Shown here piece by piece: positions 46,070-56,966 of a stretch of DNA of 64,000 bases. The notes under the pieces were generated by a model. The model was given only the letters and a program-made list of their open reading frames with translations. It was not told where the DNA came from and did not search any database. This DNA is from Streptomyces sp. NBC_01571 (GTDB lineage: Bacteria > Actinomycetota > Actinomycetes > Streptomycetales > Streptomycetaceae), in assembly GCF_026339875.1 (NCBI RefSeq), contig NZ_JAPEPZ010000001.1, forward strand, positions 682,001 through 746,000, in the 5' to 3' direction. Made by a program: the position numbers and the translations under genes. Numbering within the stretch: the first letter of the stretch is position 1; each line of letters starts with the position of its first letter.

Positions 46070-46704
46070 GGAGAGTCCAGGATGGTGCTGACGAAGTCTC
46101 CGCGCTCGAACCCGGGGACGTAGTGGGCGAGGACGTCGGCCTTGACGTTGCCGAAGGTGGTCTCCGGCTTGTTCCGGACGCCTTGGGTGAAGGAGTCGAG
46201 GATGCGGCGCTTGAAGTCGGGCCGGGGATGCAGGGCGGTGATCGCCGCGCGGTCCTCGTCGGAGACGTCGGCGTAGCCGATACCGAGCACGTCGTACTCG
46301 ACCCCCGCGGTCACCAGGGCGACCTCGGGTTCCATGAACTGCGGTACGCCCGGGGTGGTGTGCAGGGCGATGGCCGTCCAGACCCTGCGGATGCTGTCCT
46401 CGGGCACGTCGTGCGTGCGCAGGAACCGCCGGGCCTCGTCGGCGCTGTCCACCTCGAACCGGCGGCCGCTGTGGTGGAAGCGCTCGCCGAGTCCGAGGTC
46501 GTGGAACATGGCCCCGATGTACAGCAGCTCGGGATCGAAGCTCAGGTCCCGGTTGCGCCCCTGCAGGCTGCCGAACCAGAACACCCGGCGCGAGTGGTGG
46601 AAGAGGAGCTCGGTCGAGGTGTCGCGCACCAGCTCGGTGGCTTCGCGCGCCAAGCGCGTGTCGGGCACCGTCACCCCTGCCGCTGTGTCTGTACGACTCG
46701 ACAT
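46057..46704 (-). CDS. HD-domain hydrolase (cyanamide-hydratase-like)
   Basis: 215 aa, ATG at 46704 behind a near-perfect AAGGAGGCGG. The HD metal site is in STELLFHHSRRVFWFGSLQG and MFHDLGLGERFHHSGRRFEV (His36/His37, His68-Asp69). The layout resembles cyanamide hydratase/Ddi2-type HD proteins, which hydrate nitrile-like bonds, but substrate assignment is tentative. A GlxA-type regulator follows with overlapping stop and start. They probably form a small inducible unit. Confidence 0.85.
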   Translation of the reverse strand: MSSRTDTAAGVTVPDTRLAREATELVRDTSTELLFHHSRRVFWFGSLQGRNRDLSFDPELLYIGAMFHDLGLGERFHHSGRRFEVDSADEARRFLRTHDVPEDSIRRVWTAIALHTTPGVPQFMEPEVALVTAGVEYDVLGIGYADVSDEDRAAITALHPRPDFKRRILDSFTQGVRNKPETTFGNVKADVLAHYVPGFERGDFVSTILDSPWPE

Positions 46705-46877
46705 CACATCCGCCTCCTTTTTGCCGTCCACCGGTCCGGGCCGGGGATCTTCCGTGTTCCTCGTTCCTCCTCAAGGTTCCGCTCGGATCGCGGGAGCCGC
46801 CATGGCGCTGGAGCCATATGCCCCACAGATCCGGACACCGGCGTCCGGGACACCACGGACGATCCGATCCGGGGACT

Positions 46878-48355
<1,478 letters not shown>

Positions 48356-48369
48356 CCCGGCTGGTCGAA

Positions 48370-48436
48370 CGCGGCGTCAGCACCCCCTGGGACGCCGCGC
48401 GTCGGGAGGGACGGGCCGGGCCCGCCCCTCCCGACG
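48370..48436 (+). terminator. Two adjacent hairpins after argG
   Basis: CGCGGCGTC/GACGCCGCG (9 bp, 12-nt loop) is followed at once by CGTCGGGAGGG/CCCTCCCGACG (11 bp). Confidence 0.75.
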
Positions 48437-48593
48437 ATTACAGCGGGACGGCACAACGGCGCGGCGCACCGGGCGGGTTGGCGCTCCGATCGAAAACTCC
48501 TGGCGCATCGCCGACAGGGAACGCTACGATCCCGGCGATGACGACTCACTCTGTTCACAGATTGGGGGCCCCGTCCGCGCAAGGTGAGTGCTG

Positions 48594-50057
48594 ATGCTCA
48601 CTCGGACCGCGAAATGGGATTCCCGCCTTTCCCTCTGGCTGCGCGTGCGCGAGTTCGCCGTGCCGCCCTCCATGATCGAGACGTCGACCGCCCGCCGCCG
48701 TGCCGGCGACTGGGCGGGGGCCTGTGCCGCCGCGCGGATCGACATCGAGTTCAGTCCCCGTTCGGTGGCACGCACCCATGGCCGGGACCTCGCCGCCCGG
48801 ATCCGGGCCGATCTGCGCCATCTCGCTCCAGACCTGCTGCGCTGGCACATGCCGAGGATCGCCCCCGACGGCCTGTTGCGGCCGGGTCTGACCATCGCTC
48901 TGGCGCGGTACGACGAGTCGGGGCGGCACGGTACGGGCCCGGTGCACCTGGTCGCACGGACGCCGCCGGCCTGGGCGGACGCCGGTCAGCGGATCAGCCT
49001 CGCGCTCTGGGACGGCTCCCGCTCCGACGTCAGCGCCCGTCGCCACCCCCACCCCCATCCCGACCGGCGGTTCCGTCTCGACCTCCACCGGCATCTGTGG
49101 GACGCGCGAAGGACGGACGAGCTGCGGATCCGTTCCGGCGCCGAGCAACCGCCGCCGGACACCCGCCTTGTGGTGGATCCGGACGCGTGGGCGAGGGTGC
49201 CGCAGGGACACCGGTGCGCCGTCGACCGATGGGCGGCCGAGGCGGCGATCGTGCTCCGCGCCGAAGGGCGACCCGACGACGCCGTCGTCGCCGTGCGGAT
49301 CGGGGCCCGGCACCGAGTGGTCCTGAACCTGGTCACGGACGGGGACGGCGCCGGCCCACCCGCGTTGCGGATCACGTCAGTACCCACACAGGCTGACACC
49401 TCCACGCTGCCGGTCCTGCCCGACGCGGCGACCTGGGTGCTGCCCGACCTGGAACTGGTCCGCGCCGGCGCGATCGAAGTGGATCGGCTGCACCCGCTGG
49501 TCGCCTCGGCACTGGCGCCGGGGGCACCGGGCCGGTCGGCGGTCCGCACGTCCCTCACCGTGGACCGGCCAGGACAATCGCACCTCGTCGACTGCCGGGG
49601 AGCCCGGCACCGGATCGGCCTCGTCGACGGAGCCCTGGCCCCACTGGACCACGACCCGGACGAGATCCGCCGCGAAGAACTGCTGGCCGCGCTGACCGGT
49701 ACCCCACTCCCCTGCCTGCGGGCCATCGATGTGGCGCACCGTCATCCGGACTGCATCGCCGGCGTCCGTGAGCGGCTGGACCACGGCGACACCGCCGGTG
49801 CGCTGACCGTCGTCGAAGATCTGCTGGGCCCCGACGCGCTGCTGCGCAAGGGCGCCCTGCGGGACGAACTGGAGGCGGCGGCGCGGCGGCGGATCACGTA
49901 CGGGCTCTACAGAGCAGGGCTCATCGGCCCCGGACCGGACACCGGCGCCGCGCCCGGATTCGGCACGGGCGCCGGCACCGGCACCGGCGGTATCCGCCCC
50001 GACCGTCGTCACACCCACTCCCGCCGCCCGCACCCGCGCCACGCGACCTTCCGCTGA
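48594..50057 (+). CDS. Unknown protein of the MoxR-VWA operon
   Basis: 487 aa from an ATG at 48594 behind AAGGTGAG; a GTG two codons earlier is possible. No known domain was recognised. It begins with a helical region (LWLRVREFAVPPSMIETSTA), followed by long beta-rich segments (FRLDLHRHLW, AAIVLRAEGRPDDAVVAVRI) and a helical C-terminal part (VRERLDHGDTAGALTVVEDL). A Gly/Thr-rich tail closes it. No signal peptide or membrane helix. It lies directly upstream of the MoxR ATPase and VWA genes, so it may be a substrate, adaptor or effector of that chaperone-like pair. Confidence 0.75.
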   Translation: MLTRTAKWDSRLSLWLRVREFAVPPSMIETSTARRRAGDWAGACAAARIDIEFSPRSVARTHGRDLAARIRADLRHLAPDLLRWHMPRIAPDGLLRPGLTIALARYDESGRHGTGPVHLVARTPPAWADAGQRISLALWDGSRSDVSARRHPHPHPDRRFRLDLHRHLWDARRTDELRIRSGAEQPPPDTRLVVDPDAWARVPQGHRCAVDRWAAEAAIVLRAEGRPDDAVVAVRIGARHRVVLNLVTDGDGAGPPALRITSVPTQADTSTLPVLPDAATWVLPDLELVRAGAIEVDRLHPLVASALAPGAPGRSAVRTSLTVDRPGQSHLVDCRGARHRIGLVDGALAPLDHDPDEIRREELLAALTGTPLPCLRAIDVAHRHPDCIAGVRERLDHGDTAGALTVVEDLLGPDALLRKGALRDELEAAARRRITYGLYRAGLIGPGPDTGAAPGFGTGAGTGTGGIRPDRRHTHSRRPHPRHATFR

Positions 50058-50151
50058 CCCGGGCGTTCCTCCTCCGCACCTCCCCGCCGCCCCGGTCTCC
50101 GTCCTCTGCGCCCTCTTCGGGCCGTCACACATCCCAAAGGTGATCACACAC

Positions 50152-51414
50152 ATGTCCACACACACCCGTTCCCGGACAACCGACATCCGCACGACCCCGC
50201 CCCCTCCCGCCCAGCTCGATGTCGCCGGCGCGTTGCTGACCCTGCTGCGCGACACGTCGACCGAACCGCGCCCCGACATCCAACTGGAGGCCCTGACCCT
50301 GGCCGTGGCCGCCGACCTGCCCGTACTGCTGTGGGGTGAACCGGGGATCGGCAAGACCGCGGCGCTGACACAGCTCGCGGACGCCCTCGACCTGCCGTTG
50401 ACCACGGTGATCGCCAGCGTGCACGAGCCGTCCGACTTCTCGGGGCTGCCCGTCATCGGCGACGATCCGGCGGAACAAGGGGTGCCCATGGCCCCGCCGG
50501 ACTGGGCGGTGCGGCTGGTCCGGGCCGGCCGGGGACTGCTGTTCCTGGACGAACTGTCCACCGCGCCGCCCGCCGTGCAGGCCGCCCTGCTCCGCCTCGT
50601 CCTCGAACGGCGGATCGGCGCCCTGCAACTGCCGCCCGGGGTCCGGATCGTGGCCGCCGCCAACCCGCGGGCCTCGGCGGCCGACGGCTGGGAGCTGAGC
50701 CCGCCGCTCGCCAACCGGTTCGTCCACCTTCAGTGGACCCACGACCACGAGGTCGTGGTCCGCGGCCTCGGTGGGACCTGGCCCCGGGCCACACTGCCGC
50801 GGCTCGACCCCGAGCGGTTGCCGGCAGCGGTGGACTTCGCCCGCCGTGCGGTGTGCGGACTCCTCGCCGCCCGCCCCGGGCTCGTACACCGGCTGCCCAG
50901 CAACGAGACGCGCAGGGGCGGCGCCTGGCCGTCTCCCCGGAGCTGGGAGATGACACTGTGTCTGATCGCTTTCGCGACCGCGGCCGGCTCTTCCCGCGAA
51001 GTGCTTTCCCTGCTCGTCAGGGGCACCGTGGGGGACGGTCCGGGGCTGGAGTTGCTGGCCGGCCTGGACCGGATGGACCTCCCGGACCCCGAGGTCCTGC
51101 TGGCCGACCCGGCCAGTGCCGCCCTGCCGGAACGGGGGGATCTGCGGCAGGCCGTGCTCGACGGCGTGGTGGAGGCGGTCCGCAAACGCCCGGAGAGGTC
51201 GCGCTGGGAAGCGGCCTGGGCGCTCCTGGTCCGGGCGGTGGAGGCCGGAGCACCCGACCTGGTGGTCGTGCCCGCGAACACACTCGCCTCGCTGCGCCAC
51301 GAGGACTGGGACGTTCCGGCGTCGATCGAGAAGCTCGCCGGAGCGGTCTCCCTGTCCCGGCGGGCCGACCGCGCGGCGGCCCGGACCGCGGTCGCCGCAT
51401 CGGCCGGCCGATGA
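50152..51414 (+). CDS. MoxR-family AAA+ ATPase
   Basis: 420 aa from an ATG at 50152 behind AAAGG; a GTG four codons earlier is possible. Walker A WGEPGIGKT at 61-69, Walker B GLLFLDELST at about 128-137, sensor 1 RIVAAANPRAS and the arginine-finger region SPPLANRFVHLQW. The lid domain follows to about 300. MoxR ATPases remodel or activate partner proteins together with VWA-domain proteins; the next gene is one, overlapping by 4 nt as ATGA. Cytoplasmic. Confidence 0.93.
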   Translation: MSTHTRSRTTDIRTTPPPPAQLDVAGALLTLLRDTSTEPRPDIQLEALTLAVAADLPVLLWGEPGIGKTAALTQLADALDLPLTTVIASVHEPSDFSGLPVIGDDPAEQGVPMAPPDWAVRLVRAGRGLLFLDELSTAPPAVQAALLRLVLERRIGALQLPPGVRIVAAANPRASAADGWELSPPLANRFVHLQWTHDHEVVVRGLGGTWPRATLPRLDPERLPAAVDFARRAVCGLLAARPGLVHRLPSNETRRGGAWPSPRSWEMTLCLIAFATAAGSSREVLSLLVRGTVGDGPGLELLAGLDRMDLPDPEVLLADPASAALPERGDLRQAVLDGVVEAVRKRPERSRWEAAWALLVRAVEAGAPDLVVVPANTLASLRHEDWDVPASIEKLAGAVSLSRRADRAAARTAVAASAGR

Positions 51415-52745
51415 ACGCGGACACACCGAGGACGCCGCCGGCCGTACCGGAGCCCCCGGGCACGCCTGCGGCACCGGACGCACCCGGGACAGCGGACGCA
51501 CCCGGGGCGCTGGACCGCGACAAGCTCTTCGCCGCCCGGCTGCACGCCGCCCGGGTCCGGCCCTACCTGGCGACGGCGCTCTTCGCCCTGCAGACCGTGG
51601 AGTCGCGGCAGGTGCCGACGATGGCCGTCGACCGGTACTGGCGGTGCTATGTGTCGCCGCCGTTCGTGGACCGGATGTCGGTGGAGGAGCTGGCCGGAGT
51701 TTGGGTGCACGAGGTGTCGCACCTGCTGCGCGACCATCACGGGCGCAGTGACCGGGTCGCGCGCGAGCGCGGGCTGACCGGCCCGGGGGAACGGCTGCGG
51801 ATGAACATCGCGGCGGACTGCGAGATCAACGACGACGTGTTCGGCGAAGGGCTCCTCCAGCCCGAAGGCGCTGTCACACCGGAGGCCTTGGCGCTGCCCG
51901 AGGGTGAGCTCATGGAGGACTACCTGCGCCGGTTCCGGCTGGGGCCGCGCACGCAGAGTCTGGTCTGGCTCGACTGCGGCAGTGGCGCCGACGGACTGGA
52001 CCGGGAATGGGAACTCGGACCGGACGGAGCGTACGGCCTGAGCGACCAGGAACGGGACGCCGTTCGGTTCCGCGTGGCGCAGGGCATCACCGCGCGTCCG
52101 GGAGACGCCCCCAGGGGGTGGCGGCGATGGGCGGAGGAGGCGTTCCAGCCGCCGCAGCCGTGGCGGAACCTGCTGGGAGCGGCCGTCCGTTCGGCGGCCT
52201 CCGGCTCCGGAGCGGGTGAGGACTACACCTACGGCAGGCCGTCGCGGCGCTCGGCCGGGGTACCCGGCGCCGTGCTGCCGAGCCTGAGGCGCAGACCGCC
52301 TCGGGTCTCCGTGATCATCGACACCTCCGGGTCGGTCAGCGACGCCGAACTGGGCAGCGCGCTGCGCGAGGTTGCGGCGATCTCCCGTGCCGTGGGCGGC
52401 CGTCGTGACCTCGTCACCGTACTGCCGTGCGACGCGTCGGCCCAGATCGTGCACTCGCTCTGCCGAGCCGAGGGAATACCGCTGGTGGGCGGTGGGGGCA
52501 CCGACCTGCGTACGGGCTTCGCCCGAGCCCTCCGAAAGGGACCCCGACCGGATGTCGTCGTGGTACTGACCGACGGTCAGACGCCCTGGCCGAGCAACCG
52601 GCCACCGTGCCGGACGGTGGTCGGCCTGTTCCCCCGACACCACTCGTCCTCCTCGTGGGACGAGGAGGATCCCGACTACGTCCCTGACGCACCGCCCGAG
52701 TGGGCGCGGGTGGTCGTCATCGAATCGGATCCCGCCGCTCGGTGA
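51411..52745 (+). CDS. DUF2201-type metallopeptidase-like/VWA protein
   Basis: 444 aa, ATG overlapping the MoxR stop. A low-complexity N-terminus (35 residues) is followed by a zincin-like domain with HEVSHLLRDHHGR at 100-112 and the following helix MNIAADCEINDDVF. The VWA-like domain starts near 297 with the metal site VIIDTSGSVSDAELG (Asp304-Ser306-Ser308) and later GGGGTDLRTGF and VLTDGQTPWP. This N-terminal peptidase plus C-terminal VWA order is the DUF2201/VWA_CoxE-like family. It is the expected partner of a MoxR ATPase. No signal peptide. Confidence 0.9.
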   Translation: MNADTPRTPPAVPEPPGTPAAPDAPGTADAPGALDRDKLFAARLHAARVRPYLATALFALQTVESRQVPTMAVDRYWRCYVSPPFVDRMSVEELAGVWVHEVSHLLRDHHGRSDRVARERGLTGPGERLRMNIAADCEINDDVFGEGLLQPEGAVTPEALALPEGELMEDYLRRFRLGPRTQSLVWLDCGSGADGLDREWELGPDGAYGLSDQERDAVRFRVAQGITARPGDAPRGWRRWAEEAFQPPQPWRNLLGAAVRSAASGSGAGEDYTYGRPSRRSAGVPGAVLPSLRRRPPRVSVIIDTSGSVSDAELGSALREVAAISRAVGGRRDLVTVLPCDASAQIVHSLCRAEGIPLVGGGGTDLRTGFARALRKGPRPDVVVVLTDGQTPWPSNRPPCRTVVGLFPRHHSSSSWDEEDPDYVPDAPPEWARVVVIESDPAAR

Positions 52746-52841
52746 GTTCTTCGAGGCCTCTCAGGACGGGAGGAGGCAGGAAGAGGCCTGCCGGAGCGTT
52801 CTGACTCGGGCGGCCGGCGTGGGTTCGAGGGTCGCGAGGGG

Positions 52842-53702
52842 TCAGCGGGACCTGATCTCGTCGGCGTCCAGACCGCGGTCGACGCCGTGGGGGACGACGT
52901 TCTGGCCGGGCTCGATCTCCAGCCGCCGGCCGTCGAGACGGACCTCGACCCGGTCCGGCTCGAAGGAGACCATGTCGGCTATGCGGCCGACCTCGCCGTA
53001 GGCGTTGCGGTACGACCAGGCGGCGCGGTGTGCGGTGCCGATGTCGTAGTAGTCGCACAGCCCCTTGTACGGGCAGAAGGTCTGCCCTTCGACGGGGCTC
53101 AGGCGGCTCTCGTCGATGTCCGCGCGCGGGACGTACCAGCGCGGGGCGAAGCCGGACTCGTAGAGCACGACCGGGTGCTCGGAGCGGGCCACCACGGTGT
53201 CGTCCAGGCGCACTTCCAGCGTGCGGGAGGTGTCGCGGATGTCGATGCGGTGGTACGGGTCCGCCGCGTGTCCCAGGATGCGTTCGTCCTCCTCGTAGAA
53301 GGCGTCCATCGCCCGCCAGGCGAAGGCGATACGGTCCTCGAACGCGGCGGCGTGCCCGGGCGGACCGGTGAACTCCCAGGCGGCGCGTTCGGTGGTGCGG
53401 TCGCCCACGCGCGCGGCGTACCAGATGGTTTCACCGAGATCCTGATGCCGGGTGACCTTGTCGCTCCTGACCAGGACCTGCGAGTCCACGTCGGCGCGGG
53501 GATAGTAGGCGACCGGGTAGCGGCCCGGCTCGTGCAGCAGCAGTACGTTCTCGCTGTCGGCGATCCAGGTCCCGTTGAACCGCACGCGCATACGGCGGCG
53601 CAGCGGCTCGGCGAACAGCAGGCGCTGCGGCAGGGGTTCGGGAGTGAGGAAGCGTCCGATCGCGCTCGCCGAGAGGGGCCCTTGTTGCCAGGACAGTCCC
53701 AT
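52842..53702 (-). CDS. Tandem DUF427 domain protein
   Basis: 286 aa, ATG at 53702 behind GGAAGGAACGAG. Two DUF427 (beta-barrel) copies are visible: RVRFNGTWIADSENVLLLHE...YYPRADVD in the first half and EVRLDDTVVARSEHPVVLYE...WYVPRADID in the second. TFCPYKGLCDYYDIGTAHRA in the second is the family's conserved segment. Function unknown. No enzymatic residues are established. It converges on the VWA gene. Confidence 0.88.
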   Translation of the reverse strand: MGLSWQQGPLSASAIGRFLTPEPLPQRLLFAEPLRRRMRVRFNGTWIADSENVLLLHEPGRYPVAYYPRADVDSQVLVRSDKVTRHQDLGETIWYAARVGDRTTERAAWEFTGPPGHAAAFEDRIAFAWRAMDAFYEEDERILGHAADPYHRIDIRDTSRTLEVRLDDTVVARSEHPVVLYESGFAPRWYVPRADIDESRLSPVEGQTFCPYKGLCDYYDIGTAHRAAWSYRNAYGEVGRIADMVSFEPDRVEVRLDGRRLEIEPGQNVVPHGVDRGLDADEIRSR

Positions 53703-53894
53703 GGCTCGTTCCTTCCGGGTGCGGGGTGGCAGGGTGCCGGGCGCGGCGGACACCTGTGCCCCGAGGGGGTGTTGTCGCGGTCCGCTCCGGCTCTGCGGGA
53801 GCGGCGCATGCCCGCGGGAGGTGCCCACGGGAGCAGGGGCCGGCCGTGGCCCGCGCGGCGCCCGCGCCGCTCCGGTCGCCCCGGCCCTGGCGCG

Positions 53895-54764
53895 TCAGGC
53901 GACGACGCGGCCGAGGAAGTCGCGGATGTACTGGGTGATGTTCTCCAGGTGGCTCTCCAGCGCGAAGTGCCCCGATTCGAGCAGATGGACCTCGGCCTCG
54001 GGCAGGTCCTGGCGGAACGCCTCCGCGCCCGCGGGACCGAAGATCTCGTCGTTGGCGCCCCAGACCGCGAGCACCGGCACCTGGGAGTCGCGGAAGTACT
54101 GGTGGACCTTCGGGTAGAGGTCCACGTTGGTGGGGTAGTCGCGGAAGAGTTCGAGCTGGATCTCGTCGTTGCCGGGCCGGTCCAGCAGGGCTTGGTCGTG
54201 GACCCAGTTGTCGGGGCTGACGAGGCTGGGGTCGGCGACGCCGTTGACGTACTGCCAGCGGGTGATCTCGGGTGTCAGGGCGCCGCGCATCGGGGCTTCT
54301 GTCTCCGGTCCGGGCGCCTCGGCATAGGCGAACACGCCGTCCCAGAAGGGTTTGACGAAGCCCTCGACGTAGGCGTTGCCGTTCTGGGTGACGATCGCGG
54401 TGACGCGGTCCGGGGCCTGCAGCGCGAGCCGCCAGCCGATGGGAGCACCGTAGTCCTGCACGTACATCGCGAAGCGGTCGACACCCAGTTGTTCGAGCAG
54501 GTCGGAGGTGACCTGGGTGAGGGCCTCGAAGGTGTAGGGGAAGTCCCTCGGAGAGGGCATCGCCGACTGGCCGAAGCCGATGTGGTCGGGGGCGATGACG
54601 TGATAACGGTCGGCGAGCGCCGGGATCAGGTGACGGAACATGTGCGAGCTGGTCGGGAAGCCGTGCAACAGGACCAGGGCCGGCGCCTGCGGGTCGCCGG
54701 CTTCCCGGTAGAAGACCTCGAGGCCACTGACGGTGGCGGTGCGGTGATGGACTACGGAAGTCAT
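53895..54764 (-). CDS. Alpha/beta hydrolase, haloalkane-dehalogenase/epoxide-hydrolase type
   Basis: 289 aa, ATG at 54764. HGFPTSSHMF is the oxyanion-hole motif, the nucleophile is Asp104 in YVQDYGAPIGW, and the catalytic His is in LESGHFALESH. An Asp nucleophile marks the dehalogenase and epoxide-hydrolase branch rather than lipases or esterases. The cap domain lies between about 150 and 215. The substrate is not determinable. Its upstream region carries two 23-bp direct repeats. Confidence 0.9.
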   Translation of the reverse strand: MTSVVHHRTATVSGLEVFYREAGDPQAPALVLLHGFPTSSHMFRHLIPALADRYHVIAPDHIGFGQSAMPSPRDFPYTFEALTQVTSDLLEQLGVDRFAMYVQDYGAPIGWRLALQAPDRVTAIVTQNGNAYVEGFVKPFWDGVFAYAEAPGPETEAPMRGALTPEITRWQYVNGVADPSLVSPDNWVHDQALLDRPGNDEIQLELFRDYPTNVDLYPKVHQYFRDSQVPVLAVWGANDEIFGPAGAEAFRQDLPEAEVHLLESGHFALESHLENITQYIRDFLGRVVA

Positions 54765-54768
54765 CTGT

Positions 54769-54845
54769 CTAACCTCTCACTTCACCTTTAAGGGTTACGT
54801 GATCAGTCGACCACGCTTCGCTCTAACCTGTCAATGCACTTTTAC
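54769..54845. promoter_or_regulatory. Two imperfect 23-bp direct repeats upstream of the alpha/beta hydrolase
   Basis: 54769-54791 (CTAACCTCTCACTTCACC...) and 54823-54845 (CTAACCTGTCAATGCACT...) match at 18 of 23 positions, 54 bp apart, about five helical turns. An A/T-rich stretch lies between. A tandem activator or repressor site is likely. Confidence 0.55.
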
Positions 54846-55034
54846 CGGCTAGATTGACGCGGGTCCGCCCTCCGGGGCTGGAGCCGGCCGGGCCCTCACC
54901 TCAAGCGTCCGCCCGCGAGCGCCCCCGGGCCACCGAGCCGGTACGGGAGCGGACGAGGAACTAAAATCGGCCATGGCGCAACAAGAGCCACAGAGGAGTT
55001 GCTCCCAGCCGGCCACCCACGCAGGAGTACCGCA

Positions 55035-56774
55035 ATGGCGACGCTGCTGTCCGTGAACGTAGGGAAACCCAAGGACGTCCCGTGGCAGGGAAGGACCGTC
55101 CACACGGGCGCGTGGAAGGCACCCGTGCACGGCCGCCGGATGGTGCGGCACCTGAACATCGACGGAGACGGCCAGGGAGATCTGGCAGGGCACGGAGGCG
55201 AGAACCGGGCGGTCCTCGTCTACCAGCTGCAGTCCTACCAGTACTGGGAGAACGAGCTGAGCCGCCGGGACCTCACGCCCGGCAGCTTCGGAGAGAACTT
55301 CACCGTCGACGGGCTCCCCGACGACGAGGTGTGCATCGGCGACCGCTACCGCATCGGCGAAGCGGAGTTCGAGGTCACCCAGCCCCGCGTCACCTGCTAC
55401 CGCGTGGGGATGCGCCTGGGCGAACCCGCCATGGCCTCCCTCCTGGTCGCCCACCACCGCCCCGGCTTCTATCTGCGCGTCATCACCGAGGGGCATGTGC
55501 AGGCCGGCGACGACATCACCCGCACCCGGCGGGGCCCGGAAGTACTCAGCGTCGCCGACATCGACGCGCTGCTCTACCTCCCCGGCCGTGATCCCGAGAA
55601 ACTGCGCAGAGCGCTGAGCATCCCCGCCCTGAGCCCCGGATGGCAGCAGTCGTTCCGTGAACTCGCGCAGGACGAGTCACCGAAACAGGAGGAACCGGGA
55701 TGGCCCGGCTTCAGGACCCTGCGCGTGGCCCGCGTCGTCCCCGAAACCCCCAGCGTCACGTCGTTCCACCTCGACGCCACCGACGGCACTCCGCTGCCCG
55801 AGGCCCGGCCCGGTCAGTACCTGTCCGTCCGGCTCACCACGGGGAAGGGCGCCCCCGCCGTACGAAGCTACTCCCTGTCCTCCGCGCCGGACGCCGGCAC
55901 CTACCGCATCAGCGTGAAACGCGAGCCCCACGGCCAGGTCAGCGGCTACCTCCACGCATGCCTCCACCCCGGGGACCTCGTGGACATCGCGAGCCCCCGC
56001 GGTACGTTCGTACTCGACGAGGGCACCGGCCCGGTCGTCCTCGTCTCCGCGGGGATCGGCGCCACCCCCGTGCTGGCGATGCTCCACCGGCTCGCCGCAG
56101 CCCGGGACCCCCGCCCGGTGTGGTGGATCCACACAGCCCGGGACCACACGCAGCATGTCTTCGCGGCCGAGACCCGGGTGCTGCTCGCCCGGCTCCCCCA
56201 CGGCCGCGCGTACATCTCCTACACCGCGGCCGGCGAAGTCACCCAGGGCGACGATGCCGCCCACATCCGCCAAGGGCGGCTGACCGCCCGAGCACTGGCG
56301 GACATGGCCATTCCCGCGGACGCCGACGCCTACCTCTGCGGCCCGCCCGCCTTCATGGACACCCTCGGAGGCCATCTGCGCGCGCAGGGGCTGAAGCCCG
56401 AGCGGATCCACACCGAGGTGTTCAGCGCCCTGCCCGCCATCAACCCCGGCGTCACGGCCACGCCGGCGGTCAGGCCGCACCAGCCGGCCGATCCCGTGGC
56501 CACCGGATCCGTGGCGACCGGACCGCTCGTCACCTTCGCCCGCAGCGGCATCACCACCCCCTGGTCACCGCAGCGCGCGTCTCTCCTCGACCTCGCCGAG
56601 GCCTGCGACGTCCCCACCCGCTGGTCCTGCCGCACCGGGGTGTGTCACACCTGTGTCACCCCCATCGTCTCGGGCGACATCGCCTACACCGCCCAGCCCC
56701 TCGAACCTCCCGAGGCCGGCACCGTCCTGATCTGCTGCAGCCGACCGGCCACCGAAGTCGTCCTCGATCTCTAG
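55035..56774 (+). CDS. MOSC domain fused to ferredoxin-NADP-reductase-like and 2Fe-2S domains
   Basis: 579 aa, ATG at 55035 behind AGGAG. The N-terminal MOSC domain (about 1-165) has HLNIDGDGQGDLAGHGGENR and the conserved Cys121 in TQPRVTCYRVGMRLGE (YiiM-like). Then an FAD-binding reductase (about 228-330, RSYSLSS), an NAD(P)-binding part (about 335-450, SAGIGATPVLAML) and a C-terminal plant-type ferredoxin with CRTGVCHTC and a final Cys. The electron path is NAD(P)H to FAD to 2Fe-2S to a molybdenum cofactor on the MOSC domain. N-hydroxylated base reduction (YiiM/mARC-like) is my best guess. Confidence 0.9.
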   Translation: MATLLSVNVGKPKDVPWQGRTVHTGAWKAPVHGRRMVRHLNIDGDGQGDLAGHGGENRAVLVYQLQSYQYWENELSRRDLTPGSFGENFTVDGLPDDEVCIGDRYRIGEAEFEVTQPRVTCYRVGMRLGEPAMASLLVAHHRPGFYLRVITEGHVQAGDDITRTRRGPEVLSVADIDALLYLPGRDPEKLRRALSIPALSPGWQQSFRELAQDESPKQEEPGWPGFRTLRVARVVPETPSVTSFHLDATDGTPLPEARPGQYLSVRLTTGKGAPAVRSYSLSSAPDAGTYRISVKREPHGQVSGYLHACLHPGDLVDIASPRGTFVLDEGTGPVVLVSAGIGATPVLAMLHRLAAARDPRPVWWIHTARDHTQHVFAAETRVLLARLPHGRAYISYTAAGEVTQGDDAAHIRQGRLTARALADMAIPADADAYLCGPPAFMDTLGGHLRAQGLKPERIHTEVFSALPAINPGVTATPAVRPHQPADPVATGSVATGPLVTFARSGITTPWSPQRASLLDLAEACDVPTRWSCRTGVCHTCVTPIVSGDIAYTAQPLEPPEAGTVLICCSRPATEVVLDL

Positions 56775-56966
56775 GACTTGGGTGCGGTCCGGGCGGTGTG
56801 CGAGGTGCGGCACGCAGCCGCCTCGCGGGCGGGGTGTCCGCTCGAAAGGCCCTGAACGGGTCACTCTCGGTCACCGGCCACGACATGCGTGCTACGCCAT
56901 ACGGGCCCATACTCGAATAGCGGCACCACGGCGGCCCACAGCTTGACTACCCCCTGGGGAGGTCCT

